64,000 nt of DNA. Origin: Hyphomicrobiales bacterium (lineage in GTDB: Bacteria; Pseudomonadota; Alphaproteobacteria; Rhizobiales; JACESI01). The stretch is from assembly GCA_039973685.1 (NCBI GenBank), contig JBDWKL010000042.1:56242-120241 (forward strand), written 5' to 3'. Made by a program: the position numbers and the translations under genes. Positions 51,354-61,037 of the stretch are shown piece by piece (the first letter of the stretch is position 1; each line of letters begins with the position of its first letter). Below the pieces are notes generated by a model. It made no database searches. It was not told the origin of the DNA and saw only the letters and a list, made by a program, of their open reading frames with translations.

Positions 51354-52550
51354 ATGTTGTTGCCAGTTAAAGAAGCCCTGACACGCGTTTTATCTGCTGC
51401 AAAAACCACTGATATTATTGAACTTCCTTTGCATGATGCAGACGGCATGGTGTTGGCAAGCGACAAGATTGCCACCCGTAATCAACCGCCTTTCGCAGCC
51501 TCAGCTATGGATGGCTATGCGGTGCGCCATGCAGATCTAAGTTTAGATCAAGCGCTCACTGTTATTGGTGAAGCTGCTGCTGGTCATGGTTTTGGTGGTG
51601 AAATAGGCTCTGGCGAAGTAACGCGCATCTTTACAGGTGCACCGCTTCCAACGGGCGCTGATACCATCCTCATTCAAGAAGATGCTGTGCGTGAGGGTGA
51701 TGCTATCACGCCGACAGAAATCCCGCCGCTAGGTGATTATGTGCGCCCCGCTGGTTTCGACTTCGCGCAAGGGTCTGTGCAACTTAAAGCTGGGACATTG
51801 CTTGATTTCCGTTCGCTATCCCTCGCTGCAAGCCTGAATGAGCCCACACTGCCTGTGCACAAGCGACCTGTGGTTGGTATCTTATCCAATGGTGACGAAC
51901 TTGTTCAGCCAGGTGAAACGCCGTCGGCTGATCAAATCATTTCGTCGAATTCGTTTGGTGTTGCAAGCCTTGTGCGCGCCAATGGCGGCATACCTGTTGA
52001 TCTTGGTATCGCGAAGGATGACAAAACCGCAATTTCTCAAGCACTTGATAAAGCACGCGAGTTAGGCTGCGATATTATCACCACATTGGGTGGCGCGTCG
52101 GTTGGTGAACATGATCTGATCAAAGATGCTTTTGGTGAGCGCGGCGTTTCGCTTGATTTTTGGAAAATCGCCATGCGCCCTGGCAAGCCGTTTATGTTTG
52201 GGCGTTGGGGTGATGATGTTTTGGTGCTAGGTATGCCCGGCAATCCGGTCTCAAGTCTGGTGTGTAGCTTGCTGTTTTTAAAACCGCTTTTGTTACAAAT
52301 GCAGCAACGTGACCCAAGTTACCCGCTTCAAGAAGCTGTTGTTGGTGCGCCGATGTCAAAGAATAGCCAGCGTGAAGGGTATTTGCGTTGCCATGTGCAA
52401 GAACAAGGCAACCAACTGGTCGCAACCGCTTTTGATAATCAAGATAGCTCACTGCTCTCGGTTCTTAACAAAGCCAACGCCCTGCTTATCCGTCCACCCC
52501 ATGCGCCCGCCGCTCAAGCTGGTGATACGTGCATGATCATGCGGTTCTAA
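51354..52550 (+). CDS. moeA: Molybdopterin molybdenumtransferase
   Basis: Inserts molybdate into molybdopterin, 398 aa. Domain features: PPFAASAMDGYAV, AGHGFGGEIGSGEVTRIFTGAPLPTGADT (short: RIFTGAPLPTGADT), GILSNGDEL and TTLGGASVGEHDL with the MPT-binding GMPGNPVSS. Last intact gene of the ppiD-trp-moa unit; a remnant of another gene lies in the same frame immediately behind its stop. Confidence 0.97.
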   Translation: MLLPVKEALTRVLSAAKTTDIIELPLHDADGMVLASDKIATRNQPPFAASAMDGYAVRHADLSLDQALTVIGEAAAGHGFGGEIGSGEVTRIFTGAPLPTGADTILIQEDAVREGDAITPTEIPPLGDYVRPAGFDFAQGSVQLKAGTLLDFRSLSLAASLNEPTLPVHKRPVVGILSNGDELVQPGETPSADQIISSNSFGVASLVRANGGIPVDLGIAKDDKTAISQALDKARELGCDIITTLGGASVGEHDLIKDAFGERGVSLDFWKIAMRPGKPFMFGRWGDDVLVLGMPGNPVSSLVCSLLFLKPLLLQMQQRDPSYPLQEAVVGAPMSKNSQREGYLRCHVQEQGNQLVATAFDNQDSSLLSVLNKANALLIRPPHAPAAQAGDTCMIMRF

Positions 52551-52580
52551 AGCATTTCAATTGAAGCCGTTCAGCTTTCT

Positions 52581-52688
52581 ATGCCCCAAGAATACAAAAA
52601 GCCCGCCTTGGACAAAGCCATTAAAGACGAGCTTTATGCTTTTGTAGCAAAACGAAATGAGGCAGGCGGCGCTCCAACGAATTTCTAG
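52581..52688 (+). pseudogene. Apparent 3' remnant of a trimethylamine methyltransferase (MttB-like) gene
   Basis: A 35-codon frame ending in a stop, in the same frame as moeA. Its product matches the remembered pattern at the C-terminus of MttB-family methyltransferases: 'PxLDxAIxxELxxFVAKRxxxGGAP' followed by a final aromatic residue. The bulk of an about 500-residue protein is missing; only 30 bp separate the moeA stop from the ATG, which has no ribosome-binding site. Read as the tail left after a deletion, rather than a working gene. Family recall is moderate; an alternative is an unrelated tiny peptide. Confidence 0.45.
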
Positions 52689-52717
52689 GCGCGGCCAGCC
52701 AATTTCAATCTACGAGA

Positions 52718-53491
52718 TTATTCGAACAGGTTTTTCCATGTGCCCATTGACCATAGGTGGCAATAGATCAACGAGAGAGCTCCGGATTTGCGAAGTTTGT
52801 TGAATTCTTTGTCGCTGAGCGCGTTGAATGCTTTTTCGTCAACAACGCGGAACCCTGTTACCTGCGTCTTCTTGCCATCGGGGAGCGTTGCCTCCGCCGA
52901 TTGTTCTATCAAAATGCCTGTGTCATCAATTTGTTTGCACAGTATTTTGGTTTTTTGATACTCACGGTGATAAGAGACGCAAAGGTTCATAATGCCTTTA
53001 GCAATTTCAGTGCCTTCGCCGTCCTCAAAGAGTGGCTTTCCTTCATCTTTACTAATCATCGGGCTGGTTGGGTCGATCGCTAGGATTACGCTGTCGTCAT
53101 CGGCGTTTTCGATTAGAATGAATGGATAACGGCGAACATAGGCTGGGAGATAAACACCCTCACGCCATTTGCCATCGTCTCCAATGAAAATATTTTCGCT
53201 TCCTGTGTATCCAGTTACAGCTAAAGGGACGGCGCCAACGTCTGAGGTGCCAAATACAATAGGATAATGACGAGCGGCTTGGGAAAATTCGACAGCTGTC
53301 AGCATGAGTGACTTGGCCTCACGCGCAAAAGAGACGTCATTGCTGTTTTCTTTTACTTTTAAATCACCATGGGCGCTGGCAGAAAGAGCCTCCACCTTGT
53401 TGTAAAACATGGGAAGCGCGGGAAGCGCGGGCGTCGCGCTCGCTTTGTCTGATTTCTTGGGCTTTTTTGGTGATTTTGGTGTTTTGGCCAT
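52718..53491 (-). CDS. SapC-family protein
   Basis: A 257-aa protein matching the SapC-like family of proteobacteria, named after a Campylobacter surface-layer-linked protein. Visible pattern: an N-terminal Lys/Pro/Ala-rich tail, then LPMFYNKVEALSASAHGDLKV (short: MFYNKVEALSAS), EFSQAARHYPIVF, VYLPAYVRRYPFIL and the C-terminal SMGTWKNLF. No signal peptide is evident, so the true role (perhaps a cytosolic enzyme or chaperone) is unclear. It stands alone, divergent from lexA with a 237-bp gap. Confidence 0.85.
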   Translation of the reverse strand: MAKTPKSPKKPKKSDKASATPALPALPMFYNKVEALSASAHGDLKVKENSNDVSFAREAKSLMLTAVEFSQAARHYPIVFGTSDVGAVPLAVTGYTGSENIFIGDDGKWREGVYLPAYVRRYPFILIENADDDSVILAIDPTSPMISKDEGKPLFEDGEGTEIAKGIMNLCVSYHREYQKTKILCKQIDDTGILIEQSAEATLPDGKKTQVTGFRVVDEKAFNALSDKEFNKLRKSGALSLIYCHLWSMGTWKNLFE

Positions 53492-53654
53492 GCCTAGTTT
53501 TTACCTTTTAATTCTATTTGCATTTAATCTAACACAAATTACCGATCATCAGATCAGTTTATCAACGCACTACGTTTTAAAGATTTAGACCAATTTGGAC
53601 CACTCTTAGTACTTTTTCAATTACGAGGCTTATTCTTTAACGGAATATTTACCG

Positions 53655-53683
53655 TTGCAGAACACAACTAGAACATCTATATA
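53655..53683 (+). promoter_or_regulatory. lexA promoter
   Basis: TTGCAG at 53655-53660 as -35 and TATATA at 53678-53683 as -10 are 17 bases apart, close to ideal sigma-70 spacing. Transcription would start near 53690, some 40 bases before the lexA ATG. Two SOS-box-like elements lie on it, one inside the spacer. Confidence 0.65.
53660..53674 (-). promoter_or_regulatory. SOS box (LexA operator), perfect
   Basis: GAAC-N7-GAAC at 53660-53674, which is GTTC-N7-GTTC on the minus strand, the LexA-binding consensus of alphaproteobacteria. It occupies the spacer of the lexA promoter, so bound LexA would block RNA polymerase. Supports autoregulation of lexA. Confidence 0.85.
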
Positions 53684-53684
53684 T

Positions 53685-53699
53685 GTTCGTGTTTTGTAT
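53685..53699 (+). promoter_or_regulatory. Second, imperfect SOS box
   Basis: GTTC-N7-GTAT directly after the -10 box, one position away from the GTTC-N7-GTTC consensus except for two bases in the second half-site. Together with the perfect box it brackets the promoter. May allow cooperative or graded repression; weaker evidence than the first box. Confidence 0.4.
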
Positions 53700-53728
53700 C
53701 CATTGCAACGATTCGGGATTTACCTGCC

Positions 53729-54445
53729 ATGCTAACTAGAAAACAACATGAGCTTTTGATGTTCATCAATGAGAGGCTCCGCGAAAGTGGCGTGCCGCCT
53801 TCCTTCGATGAAATGAAAGATGCTCTTGATTTAAAATCGAAATCTGGAATTCATCGATTGATTACAGCTTTGGAAGAGCGTGGATTTTTGCGTCGGCTAC
53901 CTAACCGTGCGCGGGCCTTAGAGATTTTGAAACTACCAGAATCAGTGACGCCGGGCCTTGCATCTGCAAATCGATCAAAAGGCTTCTCTCCAAGTGTTAT
54001 TGAAGGCAGTCTTGGCAAAACGCATGAACCTGCGCCTTTGCAAACATCAGATGATGGCAGTCAGGCAGTTAGCATACCTGTGATGGGCCGCATTGCGGCG
54101 GGTACACCAATTTCTGCGATACAAGAGCATTCTCATTCTATCGCCGTACCGCCAGATCTCATGGGCAATGGTGAGCATTATGCGTTGGAAGTGCGTGGCG
54201 ATTCGATGATTGAAGCTGGTATTTTGGATGGCGATACTGTCATTATCAAAAATCAAAGTGCAGCAGATAACGGCGATATTGTTGTCGCATTGGTTGATGA
54301 AGAAGAAGCAACACTCAAGCGGCTTCGTCGTAAAGGGGCATCTGTTGCTCTTGAAGCGGCAAATCCAGCCTATGAAACCCGTATTTTCGGCCCTGACCGC
54401 GTAAAGGTTCAAGGTAAGCTCGTTGGTCTTGTTCGCCAGTATTAG
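53729..54445 (+). CDS. lexA: SOS-response repressor LexA
   Basis: Self-cleaving transcription repressor of DNA-damage genes, 238 aa. N-terminal winged HTH (1 to about 65, [23 protein letters not shown]), a linker and the C-terminal S24 peptidase-like domain with cleavage site A124-G125 in RIAAGTP, nucleophile S159 (RGDSMIEAG) and general base K197 (ATLKRL). Length and long linker are typical for alphaproteobacteria. The gene is preceded by two SOS boxes and followed by a terminator that lies antisense in comEC. Confidence 0.97.
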   Translation: MLTRKQHELLMFINERLRESGVPPSFDEMKDALDLKSKSGIHRLITALEERGFLRRLPNRARALEILKLPESVTPGLASANRSKGFSPSVIEGSLGKTHEPAPLQTSDDGSQAVSIPVMGRIAAGTPISAIQEHSHSIAVPPDLMGNGEHYALEVRGDSMIEAGILDGDTVIIKNQSAADNGDIVVALVDEEEATLKRLRRKGASVALEAANPAYETRIFGPDRVKVQGKLVGLVRQY

Positions 54446-54448
54446 GCT

Positions 54449-56668
54449 CTAGGGTTTAAACTGAGCGTGCCACGGACGTTTGATGTCTGGGATGGCTTTT
54501 TGAATTTTGAAATTAAGGAGGGTTTCGCCCTCCTTTTTTGTTTTTTGAACAAACAACTTATGCGCCCCACCCTGTCTTAGTGCTTTACGGTCTATGACCA
54601 ATGCAGTGTTTGAACAGAACTTTGGTGCAGAAAGCGTCGACACAACAATGGAGGCCTTGCGGCAATCCTCATAAAAGGCCGATGGGTGTTTTACATGCGC
54701 GACTGAGTATGTGCCAGCATTGTAGATGCATCCATAATGATCGCAGTTGAAGCTTTGATGTTTCGATTTTTTTGTTCGGCTTTCTGGCAACCCTAGTGCT
54801 TGTCGCCATACCTTCGTTTCAAACCGTCCTGCCCGCGCACCGGAGACAATAAGCCCGCGATCTTTTGCAATCGCAACTGTCTTCCCGTCTTCTGAAATCA
54901 AAATATCTGGCGGCGCTAAGCTCGGCATGAAGGCGAGAATGCCGCATCCGACCGCCAGCGCAATATAGCGTAATTTGGTTTTCAATAGTGCTGCAATCAT
55001 CATGATAAAAAACACGGTCGTCAGTAAAGTGGCATTGAGCTGAGGTGCTGCTGATAGCCCTCTTGAAAGTAGTTCAAACCATTCTGCTATATGCTGAATA
55101 ATGACGATGCCTTGGCCCATGATGAAAAGCGGATAAGCTTCGAACCCAAACGGCATGGCGATAAGGCCGAGGAAGCCGAATGGCATTACGAGAATTGAAA
55201 ATACGGGAACAGCAAGCAAATTGGCGACAAGTCCAAATGGCGCGAATTGATTGAAGTGAAAAGCTGCTATTGGCGCTGTGGCTAGCCCTGCAAGGCTCGA
55301 TGTAACGACGAGACCAATGCCATAGCGTTTGAAACCATTAAACCAACGTTTCCATCTTGAGATCTTGTTTTCGTTCTGGTCGACCTTCGGCAAAAGCCAC
55401 CAACTGGAAAAACTCACCAGAAACAACGTTGCCATGAATGACATTTGAAAACCTGGGCCAATTGCGGCGGCAGGTGACAGGGCTAGAATAAGGAAAGCCG
55501 CGATAGCAATATTGCGAACGCTCAATGCACGTCTCCCGCAAAGCAAGGCCAAAGCCATTATCGACACCATGATGAAAGCGCGTGTCGCTGAGATGCTTCC
55601 TCCTGAGATCGTATAATAACCAAGAGTTGTGAATAGCCCCAAGCCAATAGCAATGTCTCGGATAGGAACATCACTTGCAATGACAGACCAGCGTGCCAAA
55701 CCTGCTCTTGCGGCAAACATGACAAAGGTGAAAACCAGTGCCATATGCAAGCCTGAAATTGCGAGTAAGTGCGCGATACCAGAAACAGATAAAACCCTTC
55801 TGTCTTCCTGTTTGATGGCCCCTTTTGTTCCAACCAATACAGCTGTTGCAAAGCCTGATACATTCTCCAAGTCAGACATTTTGAGCGCATCAACAACCCG
55901 CGTTTCAATTAAGTTGCGCAATCGTTCAATTCGGTTGCCAATCCCGCCTACATTCGTGCCTGTTTTTAAAATTTGTGGCGTTCCATAGATAAAGCCAGAC
56001 GCACCAATCCCTTTGAAAAACATGTCTCGGCTAAAATCAAAACCTCCGGGTATGACAGGGCCAATGGGTGGCGATAGTCTGATGTTGGCCTGAATAGTGT
56101 CCCCTATTTTGATAATGGCGCTCTTACTTAAAAGGCGAAGTCTGACCTTGTTTGGTAAAGGAGTATCCAATTCTCGTTCTTGCGGTTGCACATTATTCAA
56201 AATTATACGCCGCGATCCATCAGCCCGCCGTTCAATGCTTACCACTTGTGCTTTGATGGTTTGATTGATTGAACGAGAAACGGATGGTTGTATTTTTAAT
56301 GACGTGTGAAATGTTGCAGCGGTGAAACCAGCGAACAATGCTGCAAGGGCCGCAGCATAATAAAACTGCCGACCTTTATGGCGAAGAACGACGGCAACAA
56401 ATCCGGTCACGATGGTTGCAAGCAAGACTGCAAAGAGTGATGGCTCTTGGGGCGCTGCGAAATAAGCAACGACGCCAAACAGAAAAACCACAGTGAACCA
56501 GATGAAAGGTTCCGCCTTTTCAACCTCGTCATGAACCTGCAATTTGCAATGAAAAGTAAGTAATTTGGCTGTCTCTATCCATTGCTGCGGCTTCGTGAAA
56601 TCTTCGATAGCAAAGGGTCTGGCGCGCGTGTCCCCCCTCTTACGGCTATCTAAATTTTTTAACGCCAC
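54449..56668 (-). CDS. comEC: ComEC/Rec2-family DNA uptake channel protein
   Basis: Polytopic inner-membrane protein of 739 aa, predicted channel for single-stranded DNA during natural transformation. An N-terminal DUF4131-like region with three helices (about 55-120) and a soluble OB-like part precede the Competence domain (about 265-540) with ISGLHMALVF and GPGFQMSFMATLFLV. The C-terminus is a short soluble domain and lacks an obvious metallo-beta-lactamase zinc motif, as in many alphaproteobacteria. Whether this organism is transformable is unknown. The gene converges with lexA, 3 bp between stops, and is divergent from gltX. Confidence 0.93.
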   Translation of the reverse strand: MALKNLDSRKRGDTRARPFAIEDFTKPQQWIETAKLLTFHCKLQVHDEVEKAEPFIWFTVVFLFGVVAYFAAPQEPSLFAVLLATIVTGFVAVVLRHKGRQFYYAAALAALFAGFTAATFHTSLKIQPSVSRSINQTIKAQVVSIERRADGSRRIILNNVQPQERELDTPLPNKVRLRLLSKSAIIKIGDTIQANIRLSPPIGPVIPGGFDFSRDMFFKGIGASGFIYGTPQILKTGTNVGGIGNRIERLRNLIETRVVDALKMSDLENVSGFATAVLVGTKGAIKQEDRRVLSVSGIAHLLAISGLHMALVFTFVMFAARAGLARWSVIASDVPIRDIAIGLGLFTTLGYYTISGGSISATRAFIMVSIMALALLCGRRALSVRNIAIAAFLILALSPAAAIGPGFQMSFMATLFLVSFSSWWLLPKVDQNENKISRWKRWFNGFKRYGIGLVVTSSLAGLATAPIAAFHFNQFAPFGLVANLLAVPVFSILVMPFGFLGLIAMPFGFEAYPLFIMGQGIVIIQHIAEWFELLSRGLSAAPQLNATLLTTVFFIMMIAALLKTKLRYIALAVGCGILAFMPSLAPPDILISEDGKTVAIAKDRGLIVSGARAGRFETKVWRQALGLPESRTKKSKHQSFNCDHYGCIYNAGTYSVAHVKHPSAFYEDCRKASIVVSTLSAPKFCSNTALVIDRKALRQGGAHKLFVQKTKKEGETLLNFKIQKAIPDIKRPWHAQFKP
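54515..54540 (+). terminator. Intrinsic terminator of lexA inside comEC
   Basis: Perfect 8-bp stem AAGGAGGG/CCCTCCTT (54515-54522 and 54528-54535) with a 5-base loop, followed by T6-G-T6. It lies 70 bases after the lexA stop on the + strand, within the last part of the comEC coding sequence on the other strand. On the minus strand a T-run is absent, so it serves lexA only. Confidence 0.85.
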
Positions 56669-56812
56669 ACCACTTACTCTCGTTACTCAACGCTATTTTG
56701 TTCAAAACACGGCTTCATTGCAAACATGCTTCGTGTTAGATGGCAACAAAGTTCATTTCCAGCGACTGCGTTGGATGCCAATATCACTCAAATTTTAGCT
56801 TGAGATCTTACA

Positions 56813-58234
56813 ATGACCGAACAGGTAGTTACCCGCTTTGCCCCTTCACCAACTGGCTATTTGCACATTGGTGGCGCTAGAACCGCGCTGTTTAATTGGC
56901 TTTTTGCCAAGCGATACGGTGGTAAAATGCTGTTGCGGATTGAAGATACAGACCGTGAGCGCTCAACCGATGAAGCAGTCGGTGCCTTGCTTGATGGTTT
57001 ATCTTGGTTAGGCCTCGATTGGGATGGTGATCCGATATCTCAATTTGCTGGTGTTGCCCGTCACCGCGAAGTGGTGGACCAAATGCTCGAGGCTGGCACC
57101 GCTTACCGCTGTTATGCAACGCCTGAAGAATTGACTGAAATGCGCGAAACCGCAAAAGCTGAAGGTCGTTCCCCAGCCTATGATGGGCGCTGGCGTGACC
57201 GTGACCCATCTGAGGCACCTGAGGGTGTGGATCCCGTTATCCGTGTAAAAACACCACAAGACGGCACAACAATTGTTCAAGACAAAGTTCAAGGCGAAGT
57301 TCGCATTCCTAACAAAGATATCGACGACTTTGTTATTCTTCGTTCAGATGGCACGCCCACCTATATGCTGGCTGTTGTGGTTGATGATCATGATATGGGT
57401 GTTACCCACATTATTCGCGGTGATGACCACCTCACCAATGCTGCGCGACAAACTGCCATTTTCAATGCGATGAATTGGGATGTACCAGTATTCGCCCACA
57501 TTCCTCTCATTCACGGTGCAGATGGTGCGAAGCTCTCAAAGCGTCATGGTGCATTGGGTGCTGAGGCCTATCGCGCGTTGGGCTATCTGCCTGAAGCATT
57601 GAAAAATTATCTCGTTCGCCTTGGTTGGGCAAAGGGCGATGAAGAGATTATCACGCTTGAGGATATGATCGCTTGGTTCGGTTTTGACGGTATGAACAAA
57701 GCCGCCGCGCGTTTTGACTTTACAAAACTCGAAGCCCTTAACGGACACTATATTAGACAAGCTGATGACGGCGAGCTTATGGGGCACATTGAACGCATCT
57801 TGCCTGAGATCGAAGGTGGCGATGCGATTGCGGCGAAACTCTCAGATGATAAGCGCGCGAAAGTACAAGCAGCGCTGCCGCTTTTGAAAGAGCGTTCAAA
57901 AACCTTGATTGAATTGATTGAGGGTGCAGCTTTTGTTTATGACAGCATTCCGTTGCCTTTGACGGATAAAGCCGTTTCCATTTTGAATGACGAAGCGAAG
58001 GAACGTCTATCCAAGTTAGTTGATGAACTTGAAACTGTGCAGACTTGGAATCACGATGAGTTGGATAGCTCAGTTAGGACATTCCTTGAAGCGAACGATT
58101 TGAAGCTTGGTAAAGTTGGCCCTGCCCTTCGTTGCGCACTGACTGGTACGACCAATGCGCCTGGTATTTTTGAGGTTCTTGAACTGCTTGGCCGTGATGA
58201 ATCACTTGCTCGCATCAAAGATCAATTGAATTAA
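56813..58234 (+). CDS. gltX: Glutamyl-tRNA synthetase
   Basis: Class I synthetase charging tRNA-Glu, and perhaps tRNA-Gln for later amidation, 473 aa. HIGH-type motif in [19 protein letters not shown] (short: [10 protein letters not shown]), KMSKS-type motif [10 protein letters not shown], and a C-terminal anticodon-binding domain. Alphaproteobacteria often carry two GltX paralogues, one specialised for tRNA-Gln; this one is the copy next to gltA. Divergent from comEC with 144 bp between starts. Confidence 0.95.
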   Translation: MTEQVVTRFAPSPTGYLHIGGARTALFNWLFAKRYGGKMLLRIEDTDRERSTDEAVGALLDGLSWLGLDWDGDPISQFAGVARHREVVDQMLEAGTAYRCYATPEELTEMRETAKAEGRSPAYDGRWRDRDPSEAPEGVDPVIRVKTPQDGTTIVQDKVQGEVRIPNKDIDDFVILRSDGTPTYMLAVVVDDHDMGVTHIIRGDDHLTNAARQTAIFNAMNWDVPVFAHIPLIHGADGAKLSKRHGALGAEAYRALGYLPEALKNYLVRLGWAKGDEEIITLEDMIAWFGFDGMNKAAARFDFTKLEALNGHYIRQADDGELMGHIERILPEIEGGDAIAAKLSDDKRAKVQAALPLLKERSKTLIELIEGAAFVYDSIPLPLTDKAVSILNDEAKERLSKLVDELETVQTWNHDELDSSVRTFLEANDLKLGKVGPALRCALTGTTNAPGIFEVLELLGRDESLARIKDQLN

Positions 58235-58508
58235 ATAGGGCAATAAAAAATATTTATGTTGCTGTGCAGCAAAAGCCCACATCAAGAGATGTCTTTGTTT
58301 ACAACAACTTGGCAGGCCTAAGCTTAATATGATTTTATTCATAGTTTACTTTCGCCTAGTCAATTGGTTGCAGTGTATTGCCCCTGAGACCTAAATCGGG
58401 TACTCAATGGCCAACGAAAACCACGTGCAATTTCATAAACTTGTACGCTCTCAGCTAATTACGAGCCATGTCGGTTTGTTCCCTGCTGGGATTACATGGA
58501 GGATAAGA

Positions 58509-59804
58509 ATGTCAGATAAAACAGCACAACTTAACATCGATGGAAAGAGCTTTGATTTCCAAATTAAGTCTGGTGTCATCGGACCTGATGTAATCGATAT
58601 CTCTTCGTTATATGCGCAAACTGGCATGTTCACTTATGATCCAGGCTTTACGTCAACGGCATCTTGTAATTCAGAAATTACATTTATCGACGGTGGCAAA
58701 GGGCAGCTTCTACACAGAGGTTACGCGATCGAATCACTTGCAGACCATGGTGATTTTCTAGAGACATGCTACCTGCTGCTTTATGGCGATTTGCCGAATG
58801 CACCGGAAAAAGAAGATTTTGTGGAGCGGGTAACCTATCACACAATGCTTCATGAACAGATGGCGCGCTTCTTCACAGGCTTCCGCCGTGATGCGCACCC
58901 AATGGCGATTATGTGTGGTGTTGTTGGTGCTCTTTCAGCATTTTATCATGACAGCACAGACATTACAGACCCACACCAGCGTATGATTGCAAGCCTTCGC
59001 ATGATCGCGAAAATGCCGACAATTGCGGCAATGGCTTTCAAATATCACATCGGTCAGCCATTCGTTTATCCGCGCAATGATTTGGATTACACATCAAACT
59101 TCTTGCGCATGTGTTTTGCTGTTCCTTGTGAAGAATATAAAGTTAATCCTGTGCTTTCAAAAGCAATGGACCGTATCTTTATTCTCCATGCTGACCACGA
59201 ACAAAATGCATCGACATCAACAGTTCGTCTCGCTGGTTCTTCTGGCGCAAATCCGTTTGCTTGTATTGCTGCTGGTATTGCTTGCTTGTGGGGCCCTGCT
59301 CACGGTGGAGCCAATGAAGCTGCATTGAACATGCTTGAGGAAATTGGAACGAAAGACCAAATTCCTGAATATGTTCGCCGTGCAAAAGACAAAGACGATC
59401 CATTCCGTTTGATGGGCTTTGGTCACCGCGTTTATAAGAACTACGATCCACGCGCGAAGATCATGCAGAAGACAACCCACGAAGTTCTCGATTCACTAGG
59501 CATCAAAGACGATCCATTGTTGGAAGTTGCTATGGAACTTGAGCACATCGCGTTGACGGATGAGTACTTCATCGAGAAGAAGCTCTATCCAAACATTGAT
59601 TTCTACTCAGGCATCACATTGAAAGCTCTCGGCTTCCCAACAACAATGTTTACAGTGCTCTTCGCGCTTGCAAGAACTGTTGGTTGGATTGCTCAGTGGA
59701 AAGAAATGGTTGAAGATCCATCACAGCGTATTGGTCGTCCACGTCAGATTTATTCTGGTGCAGATGTGCGCGAATATGTGCCACTCGATATGCGTGGCAA
59801 ATAA
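58509..59804 (+). CDS. gltA: Citrate synthase
   Basis: Condenses acetyl-CoA and oxaloacetate, first step of the TCA cycle, fed by the pyruvate dehydrogenase encoded in the same window. Length 431 aa from ATG 58509, the hexameric NADH-sensitive type. Catalytic residues: His in [11 protein letters not shown], His in [12 protein letters not shown] and Asp in [19 protein letters not shown] (short: [15 protein letters not shown]). GGAGG 8 bases before ATG 58509 decides the start; the open frame from 58407 is unlikely. A terminator follows 27 bases after the stop. Confidence 0.97.
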   Translation: MSDKTAQLNIDGKSFDFQIKSGVIGPDVIDISSLYAQTGMFTYDPGFTSTASCNSEITFIDGGKGQLLHRGYAIESLADHGDFLETCYLLLYGDLPNAPEKEDFVERVTYHTMLHEQMARFFTGFRRDAHPMAIMCGVVGALSAFYHDSTDITDPHQRMIASLRMIAKMPTIAAMAFKYHIGQPFVYPRNDLDYTSNFLRMCFAVPCEEYKVNPVLSKAMDRIFILHADHEQNASTSTVRLAGSSGANPFACIAAGIACLWGPAHGGANEAALNMLEEIGTKDQIPEYVRRAKDKDDPFRLMGFGHRVYKNYDPRAKIMQKTTHEVLDSLGIKDDPLLEVAMELEHIALTDEYFIEKKLYPNIDFYSGITLKALGFPTTMFTVLFALARTVGWIAQWKEMVEDPSQRIGRPRQIYSGADVREYVPLDMRGK

Positions 59805-59831
59805 GCTCCGGCTTATAATTATCTCAAGAAT

Positions 59832-59860
59832 AAAAAACGCGCCTATATGGCGCGTTTTTT
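59832..59860. terminator. Bidirectional terminator between gltA and lpxB
   Basis: Perfect 12-bp stem AAAAAACGCGCC/GGCGCGTTTTTT with loop TATAT (59832-59860). The A and T flanks give U-runs in both directions, so it can end gltA (+) and the lpx operon (-), whose last gene stops 26 bases away. Confidence 0.92.
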
Positions 59861-59885
59861 GTTTCAATATCTAAGCTTATGAAGA

Positions 59886-61037
59886 TTATTTAATTCTATT
59901 AATCAGCAGTTTTTCCAGCACATCAATTGCCTTTTCAGCCGCAGGCCTATCATTCGCCTGCTCCATGATTTTTTGAACAGCGAGGCAAGCCTGCGTTTGG
60001 GCTTTGCGTTCTGGCGTTCCATCAAGCAAGCGGTCAAGATGGCGAGCCAGTATGTTGGGGCGCACAAACTCATCAAAGAATTCTGGAACTGCTGGATAAT
60101 CCAAAATCAAATTTGGAAGGTTTGCGCTCCACGCTTTGATAAACGGGCGCAATTGTCTTGCCATCGGGTCTAAGCGATAAGTTGAAACAGCAGGAACACC
60201 TGCCATCGTCAATTCCAGACAAACAGTTCCAGAGGCTGTAAGCGCTGCGTGAGCAGATGTGAACGCGGCTTTCTTTGCATCATTGCCGGTCACGACCGTT
60301 GGCTTCACCGCCCAATCTTTGATGTGCTCGCGTATCATGCCCTCTTGGCGCTCTACGGCAGGAATTACAATGTCAAAGTCTGAACGGCGGTTTGATAGAA
60401 CTTCAATCGTCCCTTTAAAGGCTGGAAGTAAGCGTTTTACTTCGCCACTGCGACTACCCGGCAAAACCAACAATGTTCGCCGTTCTCCTTTTTTAGGGAT
60501 AGCGCGCGGTTCAAGGGCATGCTCACCCAGCGGATGACCGATAAATGTCGCTGGTGGTCCCTCAAGGCGCTCTAAGGCATCCGGTTCGAAGGGAAGGATC
60601 GCCAGAACGTGATCAACATAAGAAGTCATCTTCTTCGCGCGTGACGGGCGCCATGCCCAAACGCTTGGGCAAATGTAATTGATGACCAATAAATCAGGTA
60701 AAACCGCCCGAACCTTCTTGGCGACACGATGAGTAAAGTCTGGGCTATCAATGATAAACAGCACATCGGGGCGCTCATCAATGATCGTCTGTGCGGTTTG
60801 GTTGATCCGTTTCAAGATGGTAGGAAGTCTGCCAACTACGGCAGAAATACCCATCACGGCGATCTCTTCAATATCGAAAAGTGGATCAAGGCCTGCGGCG
60901 CGCATCGCCTTGCCACCAAGGCCTGAAAAATCGATGGGGCCTGAATGCCTTGCTTTAAGTGCCGTCATAAGGTCCGCACCGAGTTCATCACCAGATGCTT
61001 CACCAACAACCAAGCTTATGCGAAGGGGTCTTTTCAT
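59886..61037 (-). CDS. lpxB: Lipid-A-disaccharide synthase
   Basis: Glycosyltransferase (GT19) joining UDP-diacylglucosamine and lipid X, 383 aa. Diagnostic: VGEASGDELGADLM at the N-terminus, DSPDFTHRVAKKVR, YICPSVWAWRPSRAKKM (short: PSVWAWRPSRAKKM), FIGHPLGEH and LPGSRSGEVKRLLP. The ATG overlaps the lpxI stop by one base, so translation is coupled. Last gene of the lpxD-fabZ-lpxA-lpxI-lpxB operon; peripheral inner-membrane enzyme. Confidence 0.97.
   Translation of the reverse strand: MKRPLRISLVVGEASGDELGADLMTALKARHSGPIDFSGLGGKAMRAAGLDPLFDIEEIAVMGISAVVGRLPTILKRINQTAQTIIDERPDVLFIIDSPDFTHRVAKKVRAVLPDLLVINYICPSVWAWRPSRAKKMTSYVDHVLAILPFEPDALERLEGPPATFIGHPLGEHALEPRAIPKKGERRTLLVLPGSRSGEVKRLLPAFKGTIEVLSNRRSDFDIVIPAVERQEGMIREHIKDWAVKPTVVTGNDAKKAAFTSAHAALTASGTVCLELTMAGVPAVSTYRLDPMARQLRPFIKAWSANLPNLILDYPAVPEFFDEFVRPNILARHLDRLLDGTPERKAQTQACLAVQKIMEQANDRPAAEKAIDVLEKLLINRIK

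Noticed and set aside
58407..58508. 34-residue N-terminal extension of citrate synthase
   Set aside because: GGAGG right before ATG 58509 and family N-termini point to the shorter form.
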